Source: a virus
Length of the DNA stretch: 64,000 nucleotides
Direction: 5' to 3' (one strand)
Virus record (IMG/VR): IMGVR_UViG_3300044846_003114
Location: 62,001-126,000 of that record
The translations under genes and the position numbers were made by a program. The stretch's first letter is position 1, and the number at the start of each line of letters is the position of its first letter. Below, in pieces: positions 56,423 through 63,781 of this stretch. The notes beneath the pieces are model-generated. The model was not told where the DNA came from. It did no database searches and saw only the letters and a list, made by a program, of their open reading frames with translations.

Positions 56423-56527
56423 TATTTATAAGTAGAGTTTAATCGGTTTGGTCGCCATTAAACAATAACTTATCTAAACGAAAAGGAGGTGTTTCAAATC
56501 TCGACAAAGGGTCTTCGGACCTTTTGT
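56423..56527 (+). ncRNA. Candidate late small RNA
   Basis: TATTTATA (56423-56430) is followed by no start codon but by about 95 nt ending in a perfect 10-bp stem, ACAAAGGGTC-ttcg-GACCTTTTGT (56504-56527). Inside lies AAAGGAGGTG (56482-56491), the exact complement of the 16S rRNA 3' end, in a genome where such sites are otherwise not used. It may act on ribosomes, or be an ordinary 3' UTR of the preceding gene. Confidence 0.4.
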
Positions 56528-56546
56528 TCGTTTATATAGGTACCAA

Positions 56547-56573
56547 ATAAAAAACCCATCCGAAGATGGGTTT
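56547..56573 (-). terminator. tmRNA terminator
   Basis: Minus strand AAACCCATC-ttcg-GATGGGTTTTTTATT directly after the tmRNA CCA end. Confidence 0.88.
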
Positions 56574-56574
56574 A

Positions 56575-56984
56575 TGGTGGAGGTGACGGGACTCGAACCC
56601 GTGTCTTTCCTGTTCAACAATAAATGACTACACGTTTATTCTGTTAGTTCACAACAGACAAATATTTGGTTCCTATTTTGACATCGTTACCAACAACTGT
56701 GTCGAGTTCACTTTTGTTACGGTAGCCCTCTGAACGAGACCGTTTGTTTCTTTTTGGGTAGAAACCACACCTTGAGTACTTCTGTTCCTAGGTTATATGT
56801 ACGTCGACCCGATTGTAGTTTCGCCTTAGGCTACTGCTACGTTAGAAGTTGCAAGAATACCTGCTACTTCCATGTTGTTGTAAACGTTGCCGTCTAAAAT
56901 TTTCCACCGTAGATTTAAGTCATAGATGAAGTCTGACTACGTGCCACTTACCCCTGATACCTGAAATCAATGCCAGGCACCCCC
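56575..56984 (-). ncRNA. ssrA: tmRNA (transfer-messenger RNA)
   Basis: About 410 nt. The 5' end GGGGGUGCC...GAUUUCAGG pairs with the 3' acceptor CACCUCC-A-CCA, and GGUUCGAGUCCC is the T arm, so the alanine tRNA-like domain is complete with encoded CCA. The tag frame (56891 to 56826) starts at a GGC resume codon preceded by UAGAC: G-N-V-Y-N-N-M-E-V-A, then GILATSNVAVA and UAA, 21 residues, longer than usual and ending in a degradable AVA. It would rescue stalled ribosomes during infection. A host-type promoter is at 57004-57035. Confidence 0.93.
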
Positions 56985-57003
56985 ATATTTTAAAGAACTT
57001 ATA

Positions 57004-57035
57004 CAAATGTAGATGAAAAAGGGTTAAAAAACAAA
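57004..57035 (-). promoter_or_regulatory. Bacteroidota-type promoter of the tmRNA
   Basis: TTTG, 20 nt, TACATTTG on the minus strand, 20 nt upstream of the mature 5' end. Confidence 0.75.
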
Positions 57036-57068
57036 TTTTAACCCTTAAATTCCTATATGTGTAATTAT

Positions 57069-57371
57069 TTATTTCTTAGCAGATGGTTTTCTTCCTTTAC
57101 GAGCTTGGTTCCCCTTAGTCGCGGTTACAACATCCTTAGATTGTTTAACAACTTTTTTTGCTGCTTCAACAACATCTTTAGATTCCTCAACCACTCTTTT
57201 TGCTCTTTCTTTAACTACTTTAGCAACTTCCTTAACTTCCGCTAATTTTTCTTCAACTGCGTCAGGAATGTTATTACCATCCTTGTCTTCTATTTTACCT
57301 GTTTTCATTAGGAAAAATACTACAGCTCCAGCCACAACCAAAGCCAATAAAATTAAAAGTACTGTCATCAT
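57069..57371 (-). CDS. Membrane-anchored helical protein with DxDGNN loop, 100 aa
   Basis: MMTVLLILLALVVAGAVVFF: N-terminal transmembrane helix; then KIEDKDGNNIPDAVEEK, a dockerin/EF-hand-like calcium loop frequent in Bacteroidota proteins, followed by a long Lys/Val/Ala helix and a basic tail (QARKGRKPSAKK). Probably an inner-membrane protein with a cytoplasmic tail. TATTTATA lies 16 nt upstream. Confidence 0.82.
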   Translation of the reverse strand: MMTVLLILLALVVAGAVVFFLMKTGKIEDKDGNNIPDAVEEKLAEVKEVAKVVKERAKRVVEESKDVVEAAKKVVKQSKDVVTATKGNQARKGRKPSAKK

Positions 57372-57387
57372 AATTGTTTGTTTTATA

Positions 57388-57395
57388 TATAAATA
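57388..57395 (-). promoter_or_regulatory. TATTTATA late-promoter candidate
   Basis: Minus strand, 16 nt before the ATG at 57371. Confidence 0.45.
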
Positions 57396-57413
57396 TCCGT
57401 TATTGTACTAAAA

Positions 57414-58097
57414 TCAGTTAACCCTTAAAGGGAAGTGTTTCTCATATAATGCCTCAAAAAACAACTTATTTTTTTCCCATTGTTTATTGGTCATACCAAT
57501 GGATTTGTGTGTTACCATTATTTTAGTAGTAACCCCAACTTTAATCCCATCTAAATGGTTGTCAACACAAAATGGTAAATCATAAAAATGAAACCCTGTA
57601 AATTCTTCATTAAACTTATGTTTAATTCTACCTTTATGAACCATAATGAACAATCCATCGACAATTACCACTTCTTTTGGTTTGTCACCAAATGATTGTT
57701 TTGAATAGTGATTTACATGTCTTTTACCTTCATGTTCATGACCCACAACACCATACATAGATTCCCTATCTTGCCACCACATTCCACTAATTAAGTTATC
57801 AGTTCCTGCTAATCCTAAAATTCCATATTCAGGATTTTCTTCAAATAATCTAACAACTTTTGGTGTAATGTTGGAGGTTTCTAAAATAAGATCATCATGC
57901 ATAAACACAACAATATCATGTTCAGAATCTTGTAATCCTATGTTATATATTTTGGGTAGAGAGTCCACACCATCATTCTCATAAATTAATATTTGAGTTT
58001 TAGGGTGTGAAAACATTTTCTCAACGTGTTTTAAATACGTATCATCTATTTTTCGTGTTGAAATGACAACACTAATTGGTCCATTATATTTCGACAT
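57414..58097 (-). CDS. GT2-like glycosyltransferase (PF13712 type), 227 aa
   Basis: Start at 58097 (MSKYNGPISVVISTRKID...). LIYENDGVDSLPKIYNIGLQDSEHDIVVFMHDDLIL (HDD metal motif), YGILGLAGTDNLISG.MWW and DGLFIMVHKGRI match the glycosyltransferase-like family PF13712. Overlaps the end of the phosphoesterase gene by 14 nt. May cooperate with the 42-50 kb cluster. Confidence 0.88.
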   Translation of the reverse strand: MSKYNGPISVVISTRKIDDTYLKHVEKMFSHPKTQILIYENDGVDSLPKIYNIGLQDSEHDIVVFMHDDLILETSNITPKVVRLFEENPEYGILGLAGTDNLISGMWWQDRESMYGVVGHEHEGKRHVNHYSKQSFGDKPKEVVIVDGLFIMVHKGRIKHKFNEEFTGFHFYDLPFCVDNHLDGIKVGVTTKIMVTHKSIGMTNKQWEKNKLFFEALYEKHFPLRVN

Positions 58098-58833
58098 GAG
58101 TTGCAATTATTTCACCATAAACTTCTTGTAAGTCTATGATTATTGGTTTATTTATTGGTTCGTATTTTGAGTTACAAGTTGATGCATTTACGAATAATGT
58201 TTTATTACCGAGCTCGACACCATAACCTTCGTGAATATGACCAAATACACTTACTAATGGATTTATTTCTTCTATTCTATTTCGTAACAACTCACAACCT
58301 ACGTTTGTATTTGGTTGTCGCCAATTATTAACTAAATCTCCGAATCCATTTGGTGGTCCGTGAGTAATTAATACATCTGTATCAGTTGGAATGTTATTCC
58401 ATTTTTCTAACAACTCCTCACCCATTCTTGGTAAGTTAAACGCCCAATCATAAAACCATGGTTGCCAAGGACTACCATAAAATTTAATGGGTCTTGAAAA
58501 TTTATCACTTTCAATTGTTATAAAACTATCCTCTAAATAAGTTACATCAGATTGAGATAAATTTTCGGGTGACATTAGATTATGTAACCAATCATAATCA
58601 CCTTTATGGTGAGGTTGATTAACTCTTTCAAAACAATGGTCATGATTACCTGATATGAATATTTTTTCATCGAATCCTTTAATGTTTTGAAACCAATGAA
58701 TAAATTCGGTAACATCCCTTTCTCCACCTCGATTAGAAATATCACCTGCATGTATTAGCACATCACCAGATGGTATTTCGTGGGACATACCTCCATGTAA
58801 ACTATGTGTGTCAGATATACAAACGATTCTCAT
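58084..58833 (-). CDS. Calcineurin-like metallophosphoesterase
   Basis: 249 aa. All metal motifs are present: CISDTHSLHGG (DxH), LIHAGDISNRGG (GDxx), FISGNHDHCF (GNHD), LITHGPPNGFGD and VFGHIHEGYG (GHxH). Cytoplasmic. Such phage enzymes can act on cyclic nucleotides, including defence signalling molecules, or on phosphate esters; the substrate is not readable. In an operon with the GT2-like gene. Confidence 0.92.
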   Translation of the reverse strand: MRIVCISDTHSLHGGMSHEIPSGDVLIHAGDISNRGGERDVTEFIHWFQNIKGFDEKIFISGNHDHCFERVNQPHHKGDYDWLHNLMSPENLSQSDVTYLEDSFITIESDKFSRPIKFYGSPWQPWFYDWAFNLPRMGEELLEKWNNIPTDTDVLITHGPPNGFGDLVNNWRQPNTNVGCELLRNRIEEINPLVSVFGHIHEGYGVELGNKTLFVNASTCNSKYEPINKPIIIDLQEVYGEIIATHVEI

Positions 58834-58866
58834 AATATCAAATATAAGTAAAATTTATTATAATGC

Positions 58867-58894
58867 AAAAAAAAAGTCAGAATAAATCTGACTA
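58867..58894 (-). terminator. Terminator of the large structured RNA
   Basis: Minus strand GTCAGATTTATTCTGAC then nine T. Confidence 0.88.
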
Positions 58895-59800
58895 ATCTTT
58901 TTGGGCCGAACGGTTTTAAAACGTTCCAATTCCACCACTTTGTTTTACTAAACAAAGAAAAAAAAAACACTGAGAATACATGTTTTAACAATTGACTTAG
59001 GGACATTATTTGATTCTTCCCTTTTCCACTACCTTTTGAGTAGTACCAATCAGCGGCGGTCAATTAGATTAACCAATCCTTAAGTCGTTATATACTCTTT
59101 TAATACTCATTACTCATCAAAGATGCCTCCCTGATTCAACCTTGCGGGTTTAGAGAACTTTTTTAAAAATCACATTGGGCTTGAGACCCTTTGTGGCCGT
59201 GAACCCCTCACGACTATGTAGCCACCTGTCTACAACGACTGACGAACACTTTTTCTTGTTATGTTTAAGTTGTTAAACCGTAATTAACAAAATTTAGTTT
59301 CCGAATTTGGGAAAGTAGTGGTTCGTCGACCAGCCAAGCCACCTTTTGAGCGACTCGATACTAAACTACTCTCTGTAACATCCCTGCTACCATATTTTTG
59401 GACCCCTTCAAAACTAAACTCTTGGTAGAGTTTAATAAAGGATGATAACGACACCACTCGTACTTCACCATACCTTTCGGTTTTAAGATTCCCATCATAT
59501 TGAATCACGCAATTGTAAAGTTGGATAACGATACTTCTCACAATAACTCTATGGATTATTCTTATTGGTGTTCCCACCTCAACCAAACAACTCGGATTGC
59601 TTGGTCATCAAACCACTTTCCCTAAAGTGTTACCCTCAGTACTTAAGGTTCAACGATACTCCACTTGCCTACTCGAGTTCCATTTCTGAAACCGCAACTT
59701 ACCCCAACCAAGGGTTTGTCACTTTATCCCACTTTCATGGTTTATTTTGTTGACCATAGGCGGCCAATATTTTTAAATCAAAGAACTATTTTTTTGTTTC
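58867..59800 (-). ncRNA. Large structured RNA, about 0.93 kb (GOLLD/ROOL-like candidate)
   Basis: No credible coding frame, but a consensus promoter (59806-59836) and an intrinsic terminator (58867-58894) define one transcript. Many local hairpins are visible on the minus strand: CCAAGCAA-tccgag-TTGTTTGG, GGTG-ggaa-CACC, AAACTC-taccaa-GAGTTT, GTGA-gggg-TTCAC, GAACG-ttttaaaac-CGTTC. Size, richness in structure, and location between tmRNA and tRNA genes in a phage are those of the GOLLD and ROOL ornate large RNAs. I cannot confirm the family without a covariance model. Confidence 0.72.
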
Positions 59801-59805
59801 TTTTA

Positions 59806-59836
59806 CAAAGATAAGAAAACTTTTTTAAAAAACAAA
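59806..59836 (-). promoter_or_regulatory. Consensus Bacteroidota-type promoter of the large RNA
   Basis: Minus strand TTTG, 19 nt exactly, TATCTTTG. Confidence 0.85.
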
Positions 59837-59844
59837 ATATTTTT

Positions 59845-60078
59845 TTAATTATTTTCTACTTTATTTTTTTTCAAGGTTTTTTTAGAAGATACTTTCTCAG
59901 TTGTCTTCTTTGTCTTGTACTCAGGATTTTTATAAAGTTTATATTCGGTCTTTGGTGCGAATGACCAATAACCACCCTTAACTCTTAAATCCGCTTCGTT
60001 GTCATCTACTCTCAGTACCTCACCAATTTCATGACCCTTACTTGCTTTAATTAATTTAATACATTTCATATTTTCCAT
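59845..60078 (-). CDS. Small basic protein, 77 aa
   Basis: ATG at 60078 (MENMKCIKLIKASKGHEIGE...). First half is an SH3-like beta domain (GEVLRVDDNEADLRVKGGYWSFAPKTEY); the second half is a Lys/Thr-rich tail (KTKKTTEKVSSKKTLKKNK). Probably binds RNA or DNA. It lies immediately upstream of the large RNA promoter and could be a partner, which is speculation. Confidence 0.75.
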   Translation of the reverse strand: MENMKCIKLIKASKGHEIGEVLRVDDNEADLRVKGGYWSFAPKTEYKLYKNPEYKTKKTTEKVSSKKTLKKNKVENN

Positions 60079-60119
60079 GTTTATAATAAAATATAAGAAA
60101 TAAAAATGACAAAACAAAA

Positions 60120-60904
60120 TCAGATTAAAGTTTTTCTAAAAAGTTTATAATCAATTTCTTTTTTATCATAACCAAAAAAACCACATTCATTTTCAGTTAA
60201 ATAACAAACTTTATTATAATCATAAAAACTAACTTTTTTAATATAATCAACATTCATATGGTGATAAGTTATTTCATATATGTTTTTAAAATATTGGTAA
60301 AATGTTGAGAATAAAAAACTTACATCGCTTGGATAATCCTCTAAAAAATTAAATTTATTTGTAATAAAATCTATTTTGTCTAATTTATTATAAAATTTGA
60401 TTTCTTTATTCTTTATAGATTATTTTGTATGGATTTATCAATATCCTCAATTTTAAATATTTTATAGTTTGGACCTAATTTTGAATCATATAATAATTTT
60501 AAATTGGTTTGACTATTAATTATTTCTTCTTTATATATTTTATTATTACGTAATATTTGTGAGCTTTGTGGAATATAGTGGAAATCATCACACCCCTTTA
60601 AAAAAATATCATATTTGTTAATGTAACTTTCGATATCATATATGTTAGTTTTTTTTATGTGTTTTATAATATCATCTTCCTCGTGTTTTAATATATTTTC
60701 TATCCAAAAATAAGATGAAAAAAATCTATCAATTGGGTTTCTTACAAAAATATAAACATTATTTAAAATTTTATTGGGATCATCTTCCAATTCTATTTCA
60801 ATATTCAAATGTTTAAATAAATGAATAAATGTAGTATATAATAAAGTATGCCCACTTTTAAATGGGATTATTATTGATAGGTCTTTTTCTTTTATGTTTA
60901 ACAT
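60120..60904 (-). pseudogene. Frameshifted sulfotransferase
   Basis: From ATG 60904 (MLNIKEKDLSIIIPFKSGHT...): a Sulfotransfer_2-like N-terminus with the PAPS 5' phosphosulfate loop (PFKSGHTLLY), FVRNPIDRFFSSYFW (3' phosphate site) and FKIEDIDKSI. The frame stops at 60413, but another frame runs open from 60419 to a TGA at 60120 and encodes a typical sulfotransferase C-terminus (YNKLDKIDF ... ENECGFFGYDKKEI). One base missing in AATAATCT near 60420 would restore a single 260-aa protein. Either a pseudogene, a sequencing error, or a programmed shift. Confidence 0.72.
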
Positions 60905-60916
60905 TTCATATAATTG

Positions 60917-61067
60917 CTGTAGTGGATGGGTTCGAACCACCAAGATGAGATTCGGTAAGTAACATATCGCCGGCCGGCTGGTGGTCTACCCCCTCATATT
61001 ACTTACCTATTTCTTTGTCATCGCCCCCGAGACAGGAGGGTACGTTTGCCAATTTCGTCACACTACA
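60917..61067 (-). tRNA. Aberrant 151-nt tRNA-like gene
   Basis: Perfect 7-bp acceptor (TGTAGTG/CACTACA), D arm ACG-aaattggcaaa-CGT and T arm GGTGG-TTCGAAC-CCATC are all good. One reading of the anticodon arm is CCCTC-CTGTCTC-GGGGG (anticodon GTC, Asp, with an atypical 37). About 70 extra nt lie before the T arm, including GGTAAGTAA...TTACTTACC and a GCCGGCCGGC palindrome. It may be an intron, a giant variable arm, or a decaying tRNA. Its 3' end touches the sulfotransferase start. Confidence 0.55.
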
Positions 61068-61260
61068 AAATAACACCCTTTTATCAGCCGAAGCCTCACA
61101 TAACCTTAGTGTGGAACCACCGGTAGGTGTCATGAATGATTACCATTGAGAATGTAGATTTTCACTAACTCGATTTAGCGGTCTCTTTGATAATTTTTTG
61201 ATGGATGAAAAACATCTATTTTTCTTGTGGATTTCCATCGGAATCCCATAACTTAAAAGT
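61068..61260. other. Gene-free stretch between tRNAs
   Basis: Contains hairpins such as CACACTAAGG-tta-TGTG and GGC-ttcg-GCC-type loops on the minus strand, but no recognisable tRNA or coding frame. May be spacer transcript of the tRNA operon. Confidence 0.4.
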
Positions 61261-61333
61261 GGACCAGATAGGAATCGAACCTATTACCTTCACATTATGA
61301 GTGTGCCGCTCTAACCGAGTGAGCTACAAGTCC
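61261..61333 (-). tRNA. tRNA with CAT anticodon (Met or Ile2)
   Basis: Acceptor GGACTTG...CTGGTCC (one mismatch), D arm GCTC/GAGC, anticodon loop CTCATAA (CAT at plus 61297-61299), T arm ATAGG-TTCGATT-CCTAT. No encoded CCA. Confidence 0.92.
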
Positions 61334-61343
61334 AAAATTCACG

Positions 61344-61417
61344 TGATCCCGTTTGGATTCGAACCAAAGACCCACATCTTAGAAGGATGTTGCTCTATCC
61401 AACTGAGCTACGGAACC
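61344..61417 (-). tRNA. tRNA-Arg (TCT)
   Basis: Acceptor GGTTCCG/CGGGATC, D arm GCTC-agttggata-GAGC, anticodon arm ACATC-CTTCTAA-GATGT, T loop TTCGAAT. Reads AGA/AGG, codons used heavily in these AT-rich genes. Confidence 0.94.
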
Positions 61418-61538
61418 AAAGTAATGTAATGTCTGTACGGTTTGTATCTAATCAGCACCTTTGTACATGCTTCAAAAGTTTCCATTTCATACGTAGCGTC
61501 CGTTCCGTCACTCATTTCTGAGTCATTACACTAAAATT
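61418..61538. other. Spacer with hairpin, no gene
   Basis: Includes minus-strand ACTCA-gaa-ATGAGT and a GACGGAACGGACG direct repeat. Not recognised as tRNA. Confidence 0.35.
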
Positions 61539-61973
61539 TTATTTAATGTTTTTTGCACGATATGTATCTGTTTGTGAATGACAATTTGGACATAACATTC
61601 TCAAGTTTTCTAACTTATGATTTGTTCGATTTCCATCAATATGGTCTAATTCCATATTTATTTTTTTACCATTCCATTCTTCAATGTCACATACTGAACA
61701 TTTATTTTCAATTATTTTTTCTTTTAATAATCTGTTTTTTAATTTGAATGTTTGAAAATGAGGGTGTTTACCATCCAATATTTCCTGTAAATCAATTTTA
61801 GGTGGGACAATTTTATTTATTCCTTTCCCCGATTGATTTGTGTTGTAACAATCAAATTTAATTGCATACTTTTTAAAAGTATTAAAATGTAATTCTAATT
61901 TAACTGCGGCATCTGCCATAGAATTAGAATTTTGACACATTTCTCTAAAATGTTTTTCATCTATTTGTTTCAT
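61539..61973 (-). CDS. HNH endonuclease with N-terminal HTH
   Basis: 144 aa. N-terminal MADAAVKLELHFNTFKKYAIKFDC is a helix-turn-helix; the C-terminus is HNH: NKCSVCDIEEWNGKKINMELDHIDGNRTNHKLENLRMLCPNCHSQTDTY (two CxxC, catalytic His of LDHIDGN). It sits among tRNA genes, a classic site for homing nucleases. Confidence 0.93.
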   Translation of the reverse strand: MKQIDEKHFREMCQNSNSMADAAVKLELHFNTFKKYAIKFDCYNTNQSGKGINKIVPPKIDLQEILDGKHPHFQTFKLKNRLLKEKIIENKCSVCDIEEWNGKKINMELDHIDGNRTNHKLENLRMLCPNCHSQTDTYRAKNIK

Positions 61974-62026
61974 ATTAATAAATATCAGACAAATATGAAA
62001 AACACTCCGAAGTGTCTATTTTTTTG

Positions 62027-62111
62027 TACTTCCGACCAGAATCGAACTGGTACGAACTTTCAGTTCATAGCATTTTAAGTGCTACGTGTCTACCAATTCC
62101 ACCACGGAAGC
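62027..62111 (-). tRNA. tRNA-Leu (TAA)
   Basis: Class II: acceptor GCTTCCG/CGGAAGT, D arm GTG-gaattggtaga-CAC, anticodon arm TAGCA-CTTAAAA-TGCTA, long variable arm GAACTGAAAGTTC, T loop TTCGATT. Confidence 0.94.
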
Positions 62112-62171
62112 ATTTTGTTTTTCCAATACATCAAAGAACCATAATTCAAATATAATAAAAAAAAATGATAT

Positions 62172-62211
62172 AAAAAAACCCCGAACAATTTTTTTAGTTT
62201 GTTCAGGGTTC
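62172..62211 (-). terminator. Intrinsic terminator
   Basis: Minus strand AACCCTGAACAAAC-taaaaaaa-TTGTTCGGGGTT then seven T; ends the barrel-protein unit. Confidence 0.88.
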
Positions 62212-62229
62212 TAACTTAACTAAAAATTT

Positions 62230-62679
62230 TTATTTTACTTTATATGATAACCCAAGTCCTAATGTAAAATCACTACCAACTAAATTACCAATTGTCCATA
62301 AATTTATAACAGTACTTGGTCTTAGTGGATTATACATTATAAGAAAATTTGGTTTGTTACCATTAAGTGTCGGTTGTAATCCAAATCCAACAATGGCCTT
62401 GTCTTCTTTTACTTGTCTAAGAACACCGAACTTCATATTATCAGATAGATTTCCTGTGTTGGTATTGACACCAGGAGGAATTGATATACCTCCATTTGGG
62501 GTTTTCAATTCACCGTATGGAAGACCTGCATAAAATCCCCAACCTTTTTTCATAAAACCACCCGTTATATAACCATCTGATGGACCACCTTTTCGAGTGG
62601 CGGTTATAAACCACTCTTGTCCATTTGCTACGACTTCTACTCCCAAAAGTAACGTTAGCACTAAAAAAATTTTTTTCAT
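62230..62679 (-). CDS. Secreted outer-membrane-like beta protein, 149 aa
   Basis: ATG at 62679 gives the signal peptide MKKIFLVLTLLLGVEVVANG, with mature start near QEW. The mature part has alternating beta strands (EWFITATRKGG, GWGFYAGLPYG, KAIVGFGLQPTL, VGSDFTLGLGLSYKVK) ending in an aromatic/charged strand typical of small barrels. ATGA overlap with the upstream gene. Likely an envelope protein of the phage moron type. Confidence 0.82.
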   Translation of the reverse strand: MKKIFLVLTLLLGVEVVANGQEWFITATRKGGPSDGYITGGFMKKGWGFYAGLPYGELKTPNGGISIPPGVNTNTGNLSDNMKFGVLRQVKEDKAIVGFGLQPTLNGNKPNFLIMYNPLRPSTVINLWTIGNLVGSDFTLGLGLSYKVK

Positions 62680-62978
62680 TTTTTTGATTTGGACAAGGAG
62701 TCTTCCGTTGCCCATTTTTCTTTTAACTTTGCTACCTTCTCAATCTTTACAATTTTACCATTTAATTTGGTAATCTCGTCCGCGATTTCTTTGGTTTTGA
62801 CGGCCCTGCTAGCGAAATTCTCATCTGTTACTTCAACCCATTCAATCTTCCTTTCAAGAGATTTAATCTCTTTTTTTATTTGATTGACTGACTTTCTTTC
62901 GTCTGAAAGACTTGGGTCGATAGATGATGTTAATGTATTAAAAAATAACATTAACGATAGTGTGATTTTATCTATCAT
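62676..62978 (-). CDS. Signal-anchored coiled-coil protein, 100 aa
   Basis: MIDKITLSLMLFFNTLTSSI: hydrophobic N-terminus (signal or anchor) followed by a coiled coil (QIKKEIKSLERKIEWVEV ... ADEITKLNGKIVKIEKVAKLK) and a basic end. Exported or membrane-anchored, co-expressed with the barrel-like protein. TATTTATA lies 4 nt before its start. Confidence 0.8.
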   Translation of the reverse strand: MIDKITLSLMLFFNTLTSSIDPSLSDERKSVNQIKKEIKSLERKIEWVEVTDENFASRAVKTKEIADEITKLNGKIVKIEKVAKLKEKWATEDSLSKSKK

Positions 62979-62982
62979 ATAT

Positions 62983-62990
62983 TATAAATA
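62983..62990 (-). promoter_or_regulatory. TATTTATA late-promoter candidate
   Basis: Minus strand, exactly 4 nt before the ATG at 62978. Confidence 0.6.
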
Positions 62991-63056
62991 TTAATAATAT
63001 GATAAATATACAGAATAAAATATTGGAAATCAATATCTTAATATAAAAAAATATTG

Positions 63057-63128
63057 TACCCCCGACGGGATTCGAACCCGTATTACATCCGTGAAAGGGA
63101 TGTGACCTAACCCTTAGTCGACAGGGGC
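63057..63128 (-). tRNA. tRNA-Glu (TTC)
   Basis: Acceptor GCCCCTG/CGGGGGT, anticodon arm CATCC-CTTTCAC-GGATG, T arm ACGGG-TTCGAAT-CCCGT. Confidence 0.93.
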
Positions 63129-63224
63129 AAATAGGAACTAACATTGCTATCAGGGTTTAAATGGTTCACAGATAAATCTGGAATCACCACCTACTGGTTT
63201 TACAGTATCTTAGTTAATTCTTTG

Positions 63225-63310
63225 CGGAAGGAGTAGGATTCGAACCCACGGTACCTTTCAGTACTTCGGTTTTCAAGACCGACGCGATAGACCAACTCTG
63301 CCATCCTTCC
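63225..63310 (-). tRNA. tRNA-Ser (TGA)
   Basis: Class II: acceptor GGAAGGA/TCCTTCC, anticodon arm TCGGT-CTTGAAA-ACCGA, variable arm GTACTGAAAGGTAC, discriminator G as expected for Ser. Confidence 0.94.
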
Positions 63311-63318
63311 AATATTTG

Positions 63319-63392
63319 CGGACTGTACGGGACTCGAACCCGTGAACTCCACCGTGACAGGGTGGCATGATAACCAACTTCACCAACAATCC
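63319..63392 (-). tRNA. tRNA-Asp (GTC)
   Basis: Acceptor GGATTGT/ACAGTCC, discriminator G, anticodon arm CCACC-CTGTCAC-GGTGG, T arm ACGGG-TTCGAGT-CCCGT. Confidence 0.93.
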
Positions 63393-63400
63393 AATATTCT

Positions 63401-63781
63401 TTAATACTTTACGTAATCTTTTACCTCCCTAATTTCTGAATTAGTAACCATATTAATTTCATTCTTCAACCTAAACCTTTCGTCGTTTGTAAAATATACT
63501 TTTCTAGCTAATTCAATAAAATCATCATTGAATTTTTTTTCTTTTTCCATAACTCTTAAATTATCTTCAATATCCCACAAGTTTGTGTTGACTAAAATTA
63601 GTTTATCATAAATTAATTCTACTTCAGGGTTATTAAAATAACTCAAAGAAAAGTTATATAGTAATTCAAATTCTTTATTGATTAAAATTAACTTTTCCTC
63701 ATCAAGTACTTTTGTTTTTTTAACTTGAAGAATTGAAAGTTTATCAATCATTTCTCCAATACTAACAGGAATCGATATCAT
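63401..63781 (-). CDS. DUF6165 family protein
   Basis: 126 aa. SIPVSIGEMIDKLSILQVKK, LVNTNLWDIEDNLRVMEKEKKFNDDFIELARKVYFTNDERFRLKNEIN, SEIREVKDYVKY follow the DUF6165 pattern throughout; full length. The family often neighbours glycan or glycosyltransferase genes; function not established. Lies within the tRNA cluster. Confidence 0.9.
   Translation of the reverse strand: MISIPVSIGEMIDKLSILQVKKTKVLDEEKLILINKEFELLYNFSLSYFNNPEVELIYDKLILVNTNLWDIEDNLRVMEKEKKFNDDFIELARKVYFTNDERFRLKNEINMVTNSEIREVKDYVKY

Noticed and set aside
59284-59586. 100-aa minus frame inside the large RNA region
   Set aside because: Composition is unlike the neighbouring proteins, and promoter, terminator and hairpins fit an RNA better.
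61068-61260. Additional tRNA between the aberrant tRNA and the CAT tRNA
   Set aside because: No paired acceptor strands with a T loop; only isolated hairpins.
17577-62990. T4 late promoter (TATAAATA)
   Set aside because: The element reads TATTTATA in the gene's direction, so a T4-type element would point away from the genes; retained only as a distinct motif.
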